Position numbers and translations under genes: made by a program. A DNA stretch of 64,000 bases from Megaleporinus macrocephalus (taxonomy: Eukaryota > Chordata > Actinopteri > Characiformes > Anostomidae): the NCBI GenBank assembly GCA_021613375.1, contig CM038717.1, positions 41,019,628 through 41,083,627 of the forward strand, written 5' to 3'. The notes beneath the pieces were generated by a model that did no database searches, was not told the origin of the DNA, and worked only from the letters and a program-made list of their open reading frames with translations. Of this stretch, positions 14,357 through 26,935 are shown piece after piece. Numbering within the stretch: the stretch's first letter is position 1; every line of letters starts with the position of its first letter.

Positions 14357-14474
14357 AACACACAGACACACACTAGGGGCAGTGGAATACCGACACACAC
14401 ACACATACACACACACACACACACACTAGTAAACACACAGACACACACTAGGGGCAGTGGAATACCGACACACA

Positions 14475-14538
<64 letters not shown>

Positions 14539-14612
14539 GGGCAGTGAAATACCAACACACAAACACACATACACACACACTCACTTGGTAAAACACCCAC
14601 ATATGTAAACGT

Positions 14613-14644
<32 letters not shown>

Positions 14645-14952
14645 GGGGCAGTGAAATACCAACACACACACACACACTAGGGGCAGTGAAATACCAACAC
14701 ACACACACACACTCACTAGGTAAAACACCCACATATGTAAACGTAAACACACACACACACACACACACACTCACTCACTAGGTAAAACACCCACATATGT
14801 AAACACACACACTAGTGAACACACACACTAGTGAATACTAGTGAATACACAGACTTGGGAGCAGAGAAACAAATACATACACACACACACTAGTAAATGC
14901 ACACACTAGTGAATACACACACTTGGGTGCAGAGAAACAAATACACACACAC

Positions 14953-14992
<40 letters not shown>

Positions 14993-15165
14993 TTGAATAC
15001 TAGTGAATACATACACTTAGGGGCAGAGAAACAAATAAACACACACACACATACACACAATAGGGGGCAGTAGGCAGACCTATCCAGACCTAACCTGTGG
15101 CCTCCCGATAGCAGGGCTGGTTTCTTAACCTCCAGCCCTCGGCTGCCCAGTAGCTCACCAGCTGT
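14230..15165 (-). mobile_element. tRNA-derived-type SINE, minus strand, with hugely expanded tail
   Basis: Read on the minus strand, 15165 to 15065 resembles the head of a common teleost SINE ('gggctggaggttaagaaacc', then 'actgccccctattgtgtg'). Beyond it, to about 14230, the tail motif 'aggggcagtgaaa', 'actagtgaa' and CA runs are repeated many times in a degenerate array. The tail motif matches the SINE in nsa2 intron 5 (near 55060-55085), so the array appears to have grown out of the 3' region of the SINE. A separate CA/TA microsatellite lies just before it (14075-14140). Family identity is from memory. Confidence 0.55.
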
Positions 15166-16520
15166 AAATATGACTCAGTCTGTTGTTAGGACAGTGGACA
15201 GCCTGCATTTCCCAGCAAAACATGACGAGCCAATAAACACCAAGCTCAACCCTGAACAGGTCGCCAGTCCAGCAGAGGGCAGACACCCACACTGTCACCA
15301 CACCAAGTGTGTTTAGCCTTCTGTGCATAATTTGTACTGTGGCCTGTTTCTAAAGACAGAAACTCCACCAGCTGTGGCTGATTAGGATCCGAGACTATGA
15401 CCTGGATGCAGATTCCCAAGACGGCAGACCCGGCAGTGAGCGATGTGGTGTTCAGCTGTTGAGATATAGGATCCGGATACAGGACACGTTACAGCACAAC
15501 AACAAGCAACCGGCTGGTAGTACTCACGTTGTAGTAAGATATAACAGAATTCTGCGCCAATCCTGATTTGAGGGTCATTTTAATTGAGATACTGAAAAAA
15601 ACAATATTTTTAGAGTTCTTTTGTTGAAATAGCCAAATTCTGCAATGCTGTAGAGTTTTTCTACATATCATTAACAAACACTGGCTTAAATACTGGCTTA
15701 CTACATACTACTAACATCATTCTCAATATTGTAAACATGCGTGCTACTAAAGCTGTTTTGATGATGCTACCATGCATATATATATATATATAAAAATTAA
15801 ATGTACATCATGTGACCAGCTGCTCTGAGGCGATATCCAGTCAGTTTTTACAGCAGCACGGTGAAACTCAACAGCATGTATTTGCACTTTTAAGTTAAAC
15901 TTACAATAAATCAAGCAAAAAGCAAATCATAGTTTCCTCCACCCCCAACACTTTTCCTCCACTCTCTCTTTCTCTCACTCTATCTCTATTGTAAAGCATA
16001 AAATAGGGCATGTGCACTTCTTGCTGCCAAAAAAAAACTTATATTACAGCTTCAAACACAATATTTTATTATTATTTATGATTATTATTTATTATTGATC
16101 ACATTTTGGTTCCGTCTCTTCTGTTTGTATTTGTTACTACTTAAAATGATTAGCTTCTATTGCTGACCAGATGCGGCATCCACCCAAAAATACAATCAAC
16201 GTTTATGTTTACCAACATTCTGATTTGGTCTACAGAAGATACTCTAGAAATATTCAATTATCATGATATGGAATAGACATGGGGAGGGACGATATTATAT
16301 CACATGCATGTGGTTATTGGGATGCGGAATGGATACTGGGATGTAAGAATGGAGGACACACTGCAGACGTTCAAGTATGGCCATACAGAACAGATATAAG
16401 GATATATATTGGGAGGATATTGTTTATTGCCACTATTCTGCGACGTTTGCTATACACTATAGGTCTTCCACCAGCTCAGTGCAGAGCTTGTCTGCTGGTA
16501 TGCGGTAGCCTTTAGCCGGC
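15166..16520. other. non-coding DNA with dispersed repeats
   Basis: No gene recognised. The segment near 15805-15930 ('gctctgaggcgatatccagt') recurs at about 18245-18365, marking a dispersed repeat family. Confidence 0.45.
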
Positions 16521-16524
16521 TGTG

Positions 16525-16600
<76 letters not shown>
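16525..16600. repeat. TG then TA dinucleotide microsatellite
   Basis: Consecutive TG units run directly into TA units, a typical compound microsatellite. Confidence 0.95.
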
Positions 16601-16601
<1 letters not shown>

Positions 16602-16621
16602 TTGTAGCTCCATGCTAAATG

Positions 16622-16935
16622 TAAAAAAGCTCCTAGGCATCAAACGTGTTTCATCCAATTGACTATTATTTGTGGTAATTGTGGAAACTGTGAATGTAAA
16701 CCAGACACACTTATTTTTGATTTTTTATACATTATATCTTATTAAATGAGTGAATCATACATCACTTAAATGCATATAATGTGAGTAAAATGTGAGGAGA
16801 TGGTAAAAGAAAAAAGCTCCAAGATACCAAACATGTTTCATCTGATGGACTATTATTTGTGGTAATTGTGTAATCTGTGAAAGAGAGGTTAGTTTCAGAT
16901 TTTGGATCAACATTACATCTTATTAAATGACTGGA
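16622..16935 (+). repeat. diverged tandem duplication of about 186 bp
   Basis: The block around 16661 ('gactattatttgtggtaatt') recurs at 16847 with matching flanks on both sides (an 'aaaagctcc' start and an 'atcttattaaatga' end), offset about 186 bp. Confidence 0.8.
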
Positions 16936-17879
16936 GAGAAGCAGCTGTTCTCCATACGCCAACACTAAAAGCACTAATATCTAATCTTAGATCTGCGTCT
17001 CTGGCTTCAACACCTGTTGAGTCACAGGGCAGAGAGCAGGAAAAAGACTTCTGTGCCAGGAAGACAAAACAGAGTGAACAGCTTTACATTCCACACAGCT
17101 TAACTCGGAGTAGTCAAAAGGCTAAAGACTGGGTTAGTTTTGTTTCTGAGGGGAATTTTAGTTTAGTGACCTGCCTACAGTTTCACCGTTTACTTAAGGG
17201 TCTCAAGGGTTCTCCAAAAATAAAGAGATTTGGAAGAAGCAGACGAGAGTAATGGAACTGTGTACTGGTTTCCTGCTCTAACACACTAGACTGAGCTAGG
17301 AAAGATACTACCGCAGGTCTCCCAGTGGTGGGATGCACTGCCGTGACTGTACAGGCACTGGGCTCTGGAAGTGATCTAAAGCTTCTCTAAAAAAATAAAA
17401 AAATAAAAAATAAAAAATAATACAGCCCATCCCTCCAAGCTCCCCCAAAAGTGGGTCCATCAATAAAAGTAGCATGGAGTTTCTTTGGAACAGCCATAGA
17501 GAATGTGGCAGCAAACAGAAAGCTCCAATTCCACAGGCTGATCCATTTCACTAACGTCAACAAAAACTCTACACAAGTAAACAGTTCAGAGGGGCCTGAG
17601 AACGAAACGTTCAGTCCTGAGCATCCACACTGGTGGTGACTGGAACCAGACGTCTGAACGGTTTAATGCACCAACAGACAGAACTACAAGAGTGTTTTAT
17701 TACATGTTAAGTGTCCACAGATACTGATGCTCTTTCATTTGTAACATATAAGAAATACTGCCACACCTATCTGTACTGGACGTTCTCACACCAGTTCTCT
17801 GCTTCCTGAGTATTACAAAAACAAATGTGGGTGTAAAATTTGAGATTTTAATAAATAAGGAGAACTTCTCTGTTAAATC
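16936..17879. other. non-coding DNA, no gene recognised
   Basis: Short open frames occur but none shows a known domain. The block near 17620-17655 ('ggaaccagacgtc') recurs at 38585-38600, again a dispersed repeat. Confidence 0.45.
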
Positions 17880-18429
17880 AGTATTTCTGCACAGCTGAAG
17901 TGTTTACGGTTCAGTTCTAATTAGCGGTGTAAGAAAATATCAAGATATTGAATATCGGGATATCATGTTTAGTGATACTGTATCAATTCTCAAAAACACA
18001 GTATTAATACACAGATTCCTGGCAGACAGTGAATCATAGTGTTGTGTTTAAACCTCTGACCACTAGATGGCTGTGTTGTAATCCATTTTCAGCTCCACTC
18101 CAACATTAACAAGCAGCACAAGGGTTCAATTCTATTGTAAGCATTGATAAACCTGTTCATACAGTGGTGTGTTTTAATAGTAGGATTTAAAAAATAGCAA
18201 TATATTAATTTGCTTTTAATGCACATAATGTGAGTAAAATATGAGGCCTAGCTGCTCTGAGGCGATATCCAGTAAGTTCAGCATGTTTTTTACAGCAACA
18301 AGGTGGAACTTTACAGCATATCTTTGCACTTTCAAGTTAAACTTACGGGGATAAAGCAAAACATATTTTTTCTGTACAATTTGCAGTATTTTCTGCACAG
18401 CTGAAGTGTTTGCGGTTTAGTTCTAATAC
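17880..18429 (-). mobile_element. hAT-type MITE remnant between duplicated flanks
   Basis: The segment 17923-18200 is the reverse-complement relative of the complete element at 50010-50385 (shared 'ggtgtaagaaaatat' end and 'ctctgaccactagatgg' core). The sequence around it is duplicated: 'gcacagctgaagtgttt' followed by 'agttctaat' occurs at both 17880-17922 and 18387-18429. The right end of the MITE itself is unclear. Confidence 0.6.
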
Positions 18430-20426
18430 TCAAAACTTCAAGCATGTGGGCACGGCATTAAATTTCTTCAGCGGTGAGTGCTATTAGTATGCAAGCCGTG
18501 CTTGCAGTAACATCGATTAAAACAGCAGGTGAAGTAGTTGGGAAGCATTGGCAGAATTTAAGATTTGACGCCCAAAGTCCAGTCCGTTTGACCAGTGTGG
18601 TCACTCTGTTAAGTAGAACTTGGGCTAAGTACGTAACTAGTGTGATCAGCTCGGAACAAGAACCTGTAACTGCTGATTCTGTCCCGTTAAACAGACCCGG
18701 CAGCAGAGGGTCACTCTGGTCCACTGTGTGAGAAAGTCCTGCTGCACTGTTTAAGGTGGAACGAGAGAATTCCAACAAGAAGCTGGAGAACAGGAGGCAC
18801 AGCTTCAGCCTGGTGTGAGATCAGAGCTCGGCAGAGCTGTGGAGGGTTCAGAAGTTGTGTGTGAAGAAGCAGAGCAGTGATACTCCGAGTGTTATCAGCT
18901 GAGTGAGTAGGTGAGCAGGTTTATAGTAGCTCCTCCGTCACTGCAGTATCTCTGTACTGATATGATACAGCTCTCTGCAGAACCTCCTTCTGATTCGCTC
19001 AGTGTGAATAAAGCTCCGCCCACACAGTCAACAAGTGTAGGTACGTGGTCATGAGTCCTGGCTGTATATCACGTGGGGTCAGCGCTCGGTGTAGGAGCTG
19101 TAATTGCATCACTTGGAATTTTTCAAGTATACAAACCTAGATTACAGATATAAGGACCCTTGGAGTGATGCCAATCGAAGCGTGCCCAGGCCCACAACAT
19201 TAGGTGCAATGTAAGCTCAGACCAGCAGGGGGAGTGGGGACAATGATGCTTGGGTGCGGTACAAGGAATTTGAGCATAGCGTGAGTACAGACCTAGATAT
19301 CTCCAGGCCTAGCAGCATGCTTCTCTACAACGAACCATATCCTATCAAAACAGTCCGAATGACCTCTTATCCAGATTTGGAAAACAAAAGAAGGGGGTAA
19401 GACAGGGTTACTGGATTTCCTCATTCACTACAAATTCACCATAAAACAGCTAATCTGTCTTAACCTAACGAGGAGACACCTCCAGACCTTGACAAGACCG
19501 CATCACCACCTCGGCTGCACCTGACATGCAGCATTCCATCAATGAAACCTTCAAAACCACACGAGTTTCTATTAGCTTAGGGCAAAGCAAGAAGTTCCTG
19601 ACTGTGACTGTATCCACAGCAACAGCAGTGCGTCCTCGTGAGGAGGCGTCGGCGAATAAAGGAGTCCTAGGAAGCTCAGCACATCATTATCTCTGACTGT
19701 TTATGCATGTAGACTCAAACTGAGCAACAGCCACTTTCAAAGCTTCTACAGCGCTGGTTAAGGATGACCGTGTGCTTGAGACCAATAGATGAAAATCAGC
19801 CTCCTCCTCCTCCTCCTCCTCCTCCCAGTGCACGCTCATCTACTTCATTTATCCAGACCTCCCCCTCCCTTCTTTCCCTCCCTCCCTCCCTCCCTCCCTC
19901 CCTCTCCTGTCCATCTTCCTCTCTCCTCATTACAGCGCCGGAGCTCGTTATTTTGCTGTGTGAAGCAGAAGCTGTGCCGAAGCTGCATTTCACTGTTCGT
20001 ATGAAAACACATCCTGTTTGCGACTACCTGCACCTCCCAGCCGGGCGGCATGCGTGCTGCTGACTGGCGCCTCCAGCTCGCAGCGTGACCGCAACAGCCC
20101 CTGTTTACTCAGTGGTTCAGACACCGGCAGCTGCGGCGTGCTGGAGGAGCGCAGAGAAACCAGCATGCTAAATCAACACTGCTCAGCAGACACATGCAGC
20201 TCCACCTGCACTGCAAGGAGGTGCAGCCACTGGGCTGGGCTGGGCTGCGCCTTGCTCGGTTAAAAAATAAATAAAAATAGAGCTAATTGCTGGACAAGGT
20301 CGTTTTCTGGTAGCTTAGTAGGATGACTGAGGCTAAAAGCACTAAAACACTGTTGACTTTATTATTAGCCATCGTGCTGGTTGTACTGTTAACATGCTTT
20401 TCAAATGTTACGTAACATGTTAGAAG
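18430..20426. other. non-coding DNA with microsatellites and a fold-back element fragment
   Basis: Near 18733-18775 the sequence 'gctgcactgtttaaggtgga' matches one arm of the fold-back element between the two torsin first exons (42545-42585). CTC and CCCT/CCTC microsatellites lie at 19799-19825 and 19865-19915. Open frames of 70-106 codons occur here but carry no recognised domain. Confidence 0.45.
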
Positions 20427-20827
20427 TAGGGCTGCACCGATACCACTTTTTCCTTAACGATACCAATACCAGCTTTTCAGGAATCTGCCGATACAGAGTA
20501 CCGATACCGATACCAACTCTGACTTAAATGCTCGATATACGGCTATAAATCCTGATATTTATAGTGTTCCTCTTTTTTATATGTTGTATTTGTTTATGTC
20601 TTATCCTGAATAAGATATAATAACATTGAAAGAACATCGTTTACTGGTAACTGCACAATAAAAAGTTTCAGAGCTATGAAAAAAAAATTGCCACAATACA
20701 GAAACACGTGTAGCCATTCAGTTAATAAGCTTCATGGTATCGGTGCTCTATTGCCGATACTGATACTGTGTATAAGTGCCAGTATCGCAACCGACACCGA
20801 TATGGTATCAGTATCGGTGCAACACTA
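20427..20827 (-). mobile_element. hAT MITE with 8-bp target duplication
   Basis: The ends are TAGGGCTGCACCGATACC and GTATCGGTGCAACACTA, which are inverted repeats. GTTAGAAG flanks both sides (20419-20426 and 20828-20835). The ends and the interior ('gatttatagccatatatcga' when reversed) match the element at 26936-27421 in opposite orientation, so the two are copies of one family inserted independently. Confidence 0.88.
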
Positions 20828-20897
20828 GTTAGAAGACCCATTAGTGTCTCAATAACTGCATCTAACTAGTAAGAAATGATTGTAGCCAGCCTAAATA

Positions 20898-21425
20898 CAA
20901 AGTCGAGTCACATTATTACGACCACTTGCTACTTCTGATGGCTGGTGGTGGCAGAGTTATAGTCTAGAGAATGTTTTCATGACATTCTCTGGACCCACAC
21001 ATCTCAACTGACTGGGGTCTGAATCCATCCTTGCAGATCCTGTACACCATACATGCTGATTGTCTTCTCTGGGGCGGATGGGATCTTCCAACAAGACGAT
21101 GAGACACGTCTAGAAATGTCCCACACTGGTTAAAAGAGCTGAGCAAGACTTCCAAGTAATACCCTGGACCCCTAATTCCCCAGACTTGAACCCAACTGAG
21201 CATCTCCAGGACCACCTGGATGGTAGAGTTGGCTCTATGGATCCTCCTCCATGCTCCCTCCAGCAGCTGTGGGATGCACTGCAGTCAGCATGATACCTCC
21301 AGATACCTGTGACCACCTACCAGGACCTTACTGAGTCTCTCAGTCCATCTAGCTGCTGTCTCTGCTGCACACGGCGGTCACTCTGGATATTAGCAGGTCA
21401 TCATAATAATAATGTCTCGACTGTG
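20898..21425 (+). mobile_element. degenerate Tc1/mariner-type element
   Basis: Inverted termini (CAAAGTCGAG plus ATTATTA at the left, and the complementary ATTATTA plus CTCGACTGTG at the right) are bounded by TA dinucleotides, as expected of Tc1/mariner. Near 21165-21215 a frame resembling the PNSPDLNPTEHLQDHL region of Tc1-type DDE transposases can be read, but the rest is shortened and frame-broken, so it is a dead copy of about 530 bp. Confidence 0.75.
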
Positions 21426-21464
21426 TATTTATGATCATCTCAAATAACAGCTATAATCTCAGTC

Positions 21465-21983
21465 TAGGGTGGGCGATATGGCCCTACAATAATATCACGA
21501 TATTTCATGGTATTTTTTTGTTTAATGATAACGATATTCAATGATGACAAAACATTGAATAAAAAAAAAATCAAGAATACACTACTGCAACAAAATTAAA
21601 AAAATAAAATTTTATTATTGCATATGATATGATATGGCACACCCCTAACTGAGATATTAAAAAATACAAGAATTTTTATCAGATTGTAACAGAGGTCAAT
21701 GATCCAGAATGTCATGATACTAAATAAAGCACTCCAAATATCTCCAAATATCCAGGACTGAAGTAAAGTGAATGATACTGGAGATAAAATCTCTCTCTAG
21801 TAGATATATAATGGGAAATGAGAAAAGTGTGAATTTTTCTTTTGCTATAAACAGTAAAAGTAGTACCTGATGTGATAATTAGTGATGGGTGATATGGCAC
21901 AATATTTCAGGGTATAATATCGTTTACCATATTCAAAAATGTTGGCGATATTATCGTGTATGATACGATATGGCACACCCCTA
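21465..21983. mobile_element. hAT-type MITE, probably a compound copy
   Basis: The outer ends TAGGGTGGGCGATATGGC and GATATGGCACACCCCTA are inverted repeats, and an internal end of the same type occurs near 21630-21650. Both outer ends and the 21855-21983 part are shared with the MITE inside the Tc1 copy at 25659-25856. No clean target duplication is visible here, consistent with recombination between two copies. Confidence 0.65.
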
Positions 21984-22344
21984 TTCCTACTGGTTTTACT
22001 GGTCTGTTTCTCAGGTACAATGGAACAGTGTGTAGTGTTGCAGTCTTACAGCACTTCTCATTCACAACAATTCCCTTAAAAACATGAGAATGAAAATGGA
22101 GGTAATACAACAAAACCAGTTCAGTGGAAATATATTCCAGATTCAAGGACGACCACAGATCAAAGCTCTGGGACGTTCCTGTTCTCAAAAACAGCTTCAC
22201 ACTTGAGCAAACGCACCGAACTCACAGAGCAAGTCATCTTGGGACTGAAAAAAAAAGGCTCTGGTGTGATGACAGCCCAACACACTGTAACACTGTTAGT
22301 AGTCAGTATCAGTTAGAGGTGTAACGATATGTGTAGACATCATA

Positions 22345-24220
22345 TATTAGGCCTGGACGATACTAAGAGTTTATTATCGGGATATTTCCTTATTTAAAAA
22401 AACGGGATAATTGGTGATACAGCGCCTCCTGCTGTTTTTCTGCTGTGAGTTTATTGCTGGACTGCAGTGTTTCTGAAAAGACTTGTGTAAATGTTGTTGT
22501 GATGTAAAACAACTGGCCACCGTAGTAACATCTCCACTATCTGTAGCCTATCTGTCCTTTCGATTTCAGGACATTTCATCACACTAACGCAGGGGGTGTC
22601 ACAGCTCTTGTGTCAAATATCGGCATTGGGTCACGTGTCGTCATCGCCAATATCCGATTACATCACCCAGGCCTCTCAGGAACCACCACGGTGATGATGT
22701 TACGATTCAGTGATCAACCTGGAACCAAATTCCATGAACGCATCACAGACGAGTGTCTTATCTTTTCCTGTATACAACATAGGGCTGGACTATAGGGCTG
22801 CACCTAACGATTAATTTAAAAATCAATTAATCTAACAATTATTTTTTCAATTAGTTGATTAATCTAATGACTAATTCTTAGTTTACTCTGACTGTGTTAG
22901 GAATTTGTAACCTATATATATATATATATATATATTAATGTATTAAAGGGTAGCTCAAACGCACATGATCTATAAATGGTTAAAGACTAAGAGTCTACGC
23001 TCTGACTCGACTTTTAGAGGCACAAATGATTGTAGCCTACACGCCTCAAACACAAGAACTCGGACAGTTTGTGTTCTATATATTTTGGAGTTGTTTGAGA
23101 AGCAGCTACGTGTGTTTTAAAGCTCCGTGGTATCTAGAACAGTCTTAGGTTCTACGCTGGACGATTAAGAAACGATTAGCAATGTGTAGTCTAGTGACTC
23201 TACTGAAAGAAATATGTTTTAAGGCTCATTTATGCTCAGCGTTAAATACGGATACGTACAGAGGAAAGCTTACGGTTACAGACGGGTTGGAGCAGTACCG
23301 CTGGAGATCGTGGGGGCGTTGCCCCAGCCCTACCGAACAATATGGGAATTCAATTCGATATCAGCTGATATCGATATAAATCACAATTTAAATCAAATCA
23401 CTATTCCCTTTTTACTTTAAGTAAGAAATGAAGATATCAAAATTTTAAAAATTGGGGAGTTGGTTTAGAGATTTGGTAGAAAATAAAGTTTCCTACTCGG
23501 GATTTTTGGTTTTAAAGTCAACTTTGTCTCAGCGTCTCACTCGAACGCCTACAGTATATATATTTATCTTTATCAATTATTAAATTACGTCCATTATCAT
23601 AACGTGCGTCGTTGCCTCAAAAAAATGGCTGCGACTGCAGAAAGCATGGATTTATCCGGAGCTACAAACAATCTCTCACGTTCATCTAACGTTGTGGGAG
23701 TGTTTCACACAGAAACACAACAGTGTGGTGCTCTGTCAGCTCTGCACAGTGGAGATGATCACAACAGTACAACTGCTACACACGAGACCTTGAAGATCAA
23801 ACATCCCGTAGAGCTTCATCAACACAGCAGCAGGACAGCACCTGTTTACCTGTTTATCTGATCTTATAGATTATTTATAGATTATTAACACGTGTATCAT
23901 GTTTCTTTTAGTAGTAGTTTAACGTTTTCTCTTATTTTCTCTTATTTTATTCTCTCTGCTCGACTGTGACGCCTGCAGTAACAGATTACTAGTACGTGGG
24001 TTAAGCTGCCGCTACGTCTACACTCTGTGCTGTGTGATTCAACCAAACATGAAACGGCTGGAGCTCTAGTTCAGCCACCTGATTGGTTTGGAGCGGCGCT
24101 ATTCTCATTCTCATTGGCTATTAGTGTTGTCTCTTAAAACATGGACATTGTCTTTTATAGTTCTATTGAGGAAACGTTATTTCACGATAATTATCGATAT
24201 CGTTTTATCGCCCAGCCCTA
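22345..24220. mobile_element. cluster of degenerate hAT-type MITE fragments
   Basis: Termini typical of teleost hAT MITEs recur: TAGGCCTGGACGATA near 22355, TAGGGCTGCACCTAACGATT near 22793, CCCCAGCCCTA near 23323 and ATCGCCCAGCCCTA near 24207. The outermost pair are inverted, but I found no matching target duplication, so exact borders are uncertain. No gene is recognised between them. Confidence 0.5.
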
Positions 24221-24224
24221 ATAC

Positions 24225-24430
24225 TCATAGCGCTCTGGCTGTGTTATTGTTTGGCTATCCTTCCTCCAGAGGAAGACGGGTTCCTTTTGAGTCTTGGCTC
24301 CTCTCAAGGTTTCTTCTTCCTCTCATTCTTCTTGGTTTGTGCTACGGACGCTCGTGGATTGGTCATCTGGGGACGGAGTTTCTGTAAAGCTGCTTTGTGA
24401 CAACAGCCATCGTAAAAGACACTACAAAAA
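24225..24430 (+). repeat. dispersed teleost repeat
   Basis: The sequence 'cctctcaaggtttcttcttc', then 'ggagtttctgtaaagctgct' and 'ttgtgacaac', corresponds to a repeat I remember as very frequent in teleost introns and UTRs. It has no coding function that I can support. Confidence 0.6.
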
Positions 24431-24888
24431 TAAATCTGAAGAGGAAACGCTGAGGACTCTGTGAGCTATGAGGGGAGCACTGCTGTTTGAGGGTCTTCAC
24501 ACAGCTAATCACTAATTGTGGAGAAATTAAGCACCACTGTAAGAAAGTAAGCTCTCGAATTCGTCGTTTTCTTTGCTATCCTGGTTTCTTTGCCACTGAC
24601 ACGTTCAATACAGTCTCAGTGACCTGGTCTGCGTTGCCAGATTGGTTTCTTTTCATTACTTCATACTACTTCAGATTTTACTGAATAATAATAACAATAA
24701 CTAACACAGTGGACCAGCACAACACACAAACCTGACTTCATCATTTTAGCACCACTGTGCTGAGAATGATCCACCACCCCAATAACATCTTGTCAGTGGG
24801 GGTCCTAAGGTGGTCCCTTTCCACTGATGAATGGGGCAGAGAGAAGCAGTTGGGCTACAGTCAACATTAAATGTACAGAGTGAAGATA

Positions 24889-25917
24889 CACTATGTACGC
24901 CTAAGTACTCATCCATCCAAATCACTGAATTCAGGTGATCCCATCATTCCTATGACCACAGGTGTATAAAACCAGCACCTAGTCCTGCAGACTGCTTCTA
25001 CACACATTAGTAAAGAGTGGGTCTCTGAGGAGCTCAGTGAACTCCAGCGTGGTACCGTGATAGGACGCCACCTGTGCAACAAGTCCAGTGGTGAAGTTTC
25101 CTCACTACTAAATATTCCACAGTGGACTGTCAGTGGTGTTCTAACAAAGTGGAAGTGATTGAGAACGACAGCAACTCAGACACCAAGTGGTAGAACACGT
25201 ACAATGACATAGAATGCTGAGTGTAAAGTTTGGTGGAGGGGGGATTATGGTGTGGGGTTGTTTTTCAGGAGATGGGCTCGAACTCTTAGTTCCATTGAAA
25301 GGAACTCTTCACTCTGTGGGAACAGTTTGGAGATGGGCCTTTCCTGCTCCAACAGGACTGCACACCAGTGCACAAAGCAGCTCCATAAAGAGTTTGGTGT
25401 GGAGTCCTGACTTATACCTGATAGAACATCTTTAGGATGAATTAGAGCAGAGACAGTGAGTCAGACCTTCTCATCCAACATCAGTGTAGGACCTCACAGA
25501 TGTGGATCTTCTGGAAGAACGGTCAAAATTCCCATAAACACACTCCTAAACCGTGTGGGGGCTTTCCAGAAAAGTTGAAGCTGTTATAGCTGCAAAGGTT
25601 GGGCCAACTTCATATTAAACCCTATGGATTAAGAACGGGACGTCACTCAACTTCATATTAGGGGTGGGCGATATGGCCCTACAATAATATCACGATATTT
25701 CATGGTAATTTTTTTTTCTAAAAACAGTAAAAGTAGTACCTGATGTGATAATTAGTGATGGGTGATATGGTCCGATATTTCAGGGTATAATATCGTTCAC
25801 CATATTAAAAAATGTTGGTGATATTATTGTGTGTGATACGATATGACACACCCCTACTTCATATGCGAGTGAAGACAGACGAGCGTATAAATAAACTTGA
25901 CTTTAGGCGGTACAGTG
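24889..25917 (+). mobile_element. Tc1-like transposon, internally deleted and interrupted
   Basis: The element begins CACTATGTACGCCTAAGT, ends with the inverted counterpart ACTTTAGGCGGTACAGTG, and is bounded by TA (24887-24888 and 25918-25919). A helix-turn-helix region can be read near 25018-25158 (EELSELQRGTVIG, then SSLLNIPQ). After a deletion, a DDE-region remnant (KFGGGGIMVWGCFSGDG) appears near 25220-25275, and SPDLYLIEHL near 25405-25435. The central catalytic part is missing and the frame is broken, so it cannot encode an active transposase. A hAT MITE at 25659-25856 interrupts its 3' region. Confidence 0.88.
25659..25856. mobile_element. 198-bp hAT MITE inserted in the Tc1 copy
   Basis: The ends TAGGGGTGGGCGATATGG and CATATCGTATCACACAC (read inward from the right, giving CACACCCCTA at the terminus) are inverted. 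CTTCATAT is duplicated exactly at both borders (25651-25658 and 25857-25864). Removing it restores a continuous Tc1 3' end, so it inserted after the Tc1 copy. Confidence 0.9.
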
Positions 25918-26690
25918 TATAGGGTGAGTGTGGAGGAGTAAATGGGTGAAAATGAAAGATGAATTTGGGGAAACGACCCGTATACTATTTTACTGCGTTC
26001 AGTTGGTATGATTTCACAGCTGAAGCTGTCGAGCGCTGCAGCCGAGCAGGGTTGTTTCTTGCTATGATGCTAGGCTGGCTGAAGGATTTCTGGCTACCCT
26101 TTTAAAACAAGTCACGACCAATAGCTCACCGGGCCTTTGTCATGTACATCAAAGGCTTGTTTAGGCTAATAGCCTTTTATCTGCTGTCGCTGGAAAGGAG
26201 CACCATATGGCATAAACAGGTTTGCTGCTTTGAGAAGGTACCTGCATATTAATGTTACACACGATCCTGATCTTCCTTTTTTATGGAAGGGTCCCACAGA
26301 GGTGGGCCGATATGACAAAAAGACCTTATTTTGATACTTCATGATACAAAACATGTCACAATGTTTATTTCTTCACACATCTGATCAGATAGAACAAATA
26401 AACCCCCACCAGTAGTGCTACAGGTTTTAAAATACTACCCGAAACTGGGACTACAATGGTTTGTATTCAGGGTGTGTACATACTGTTAGAACTACACTTG
26501 GTAGAACTCATTTTATCCTCTTCAGAATTAAACATGAGGTTAGTTAGTGTTTACAAGTAGTGACGGAATCTATGATACATTTAGTAAAGCAGGTTTTATT
26601 GTCTTGTTACATGATGTATCTTGATAACTACACCATTACTGCCCATTGAAAAACATAAAACTTTTTTTTTTACTTTTCTGTAACATTAAA
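25918..26690. other. non-coding DNA, no gene recognised
   Basis: Short open frames only. A 'gggccgatatgac' motif near 26306 hints at another decayed MITE end. Confidence 0.45.
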
Positions 26691-26935
26691 ACATGACTGC
26701 CGATCTTAACATTGTGTGAACCTTCTATGATAAACTGACCAATAGAAATGCTTCAAAATAGCTTGGAATGAAACCTTTATATACTGACCTGGATTGACAA
26801 TGTTAGGAAAGTTTTGTGCTCTCCTACGAAGCTGTATGTTTTGAAATACATAATATACAGAGTGAGTCAAAGGTCTGAATACCTCTGGCCTAAAAGATAG
26901 ACCCCCTCACCCGTTACTTGCTGGGGTATTCAGAC

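Noticed and set aside
14233..14774. Cys/Val-rich minus-strand frames of 79-115 codons
   Set aside because: They are CA-repeat translations from the expanded SINE tail.
18458..18778. 106-codon minus-strand and 85-codon plus-strand frames
   Set aside because: The sequence near the frame ends matches a MITE arm, no family is recognised, and no splice pair supports an exon.
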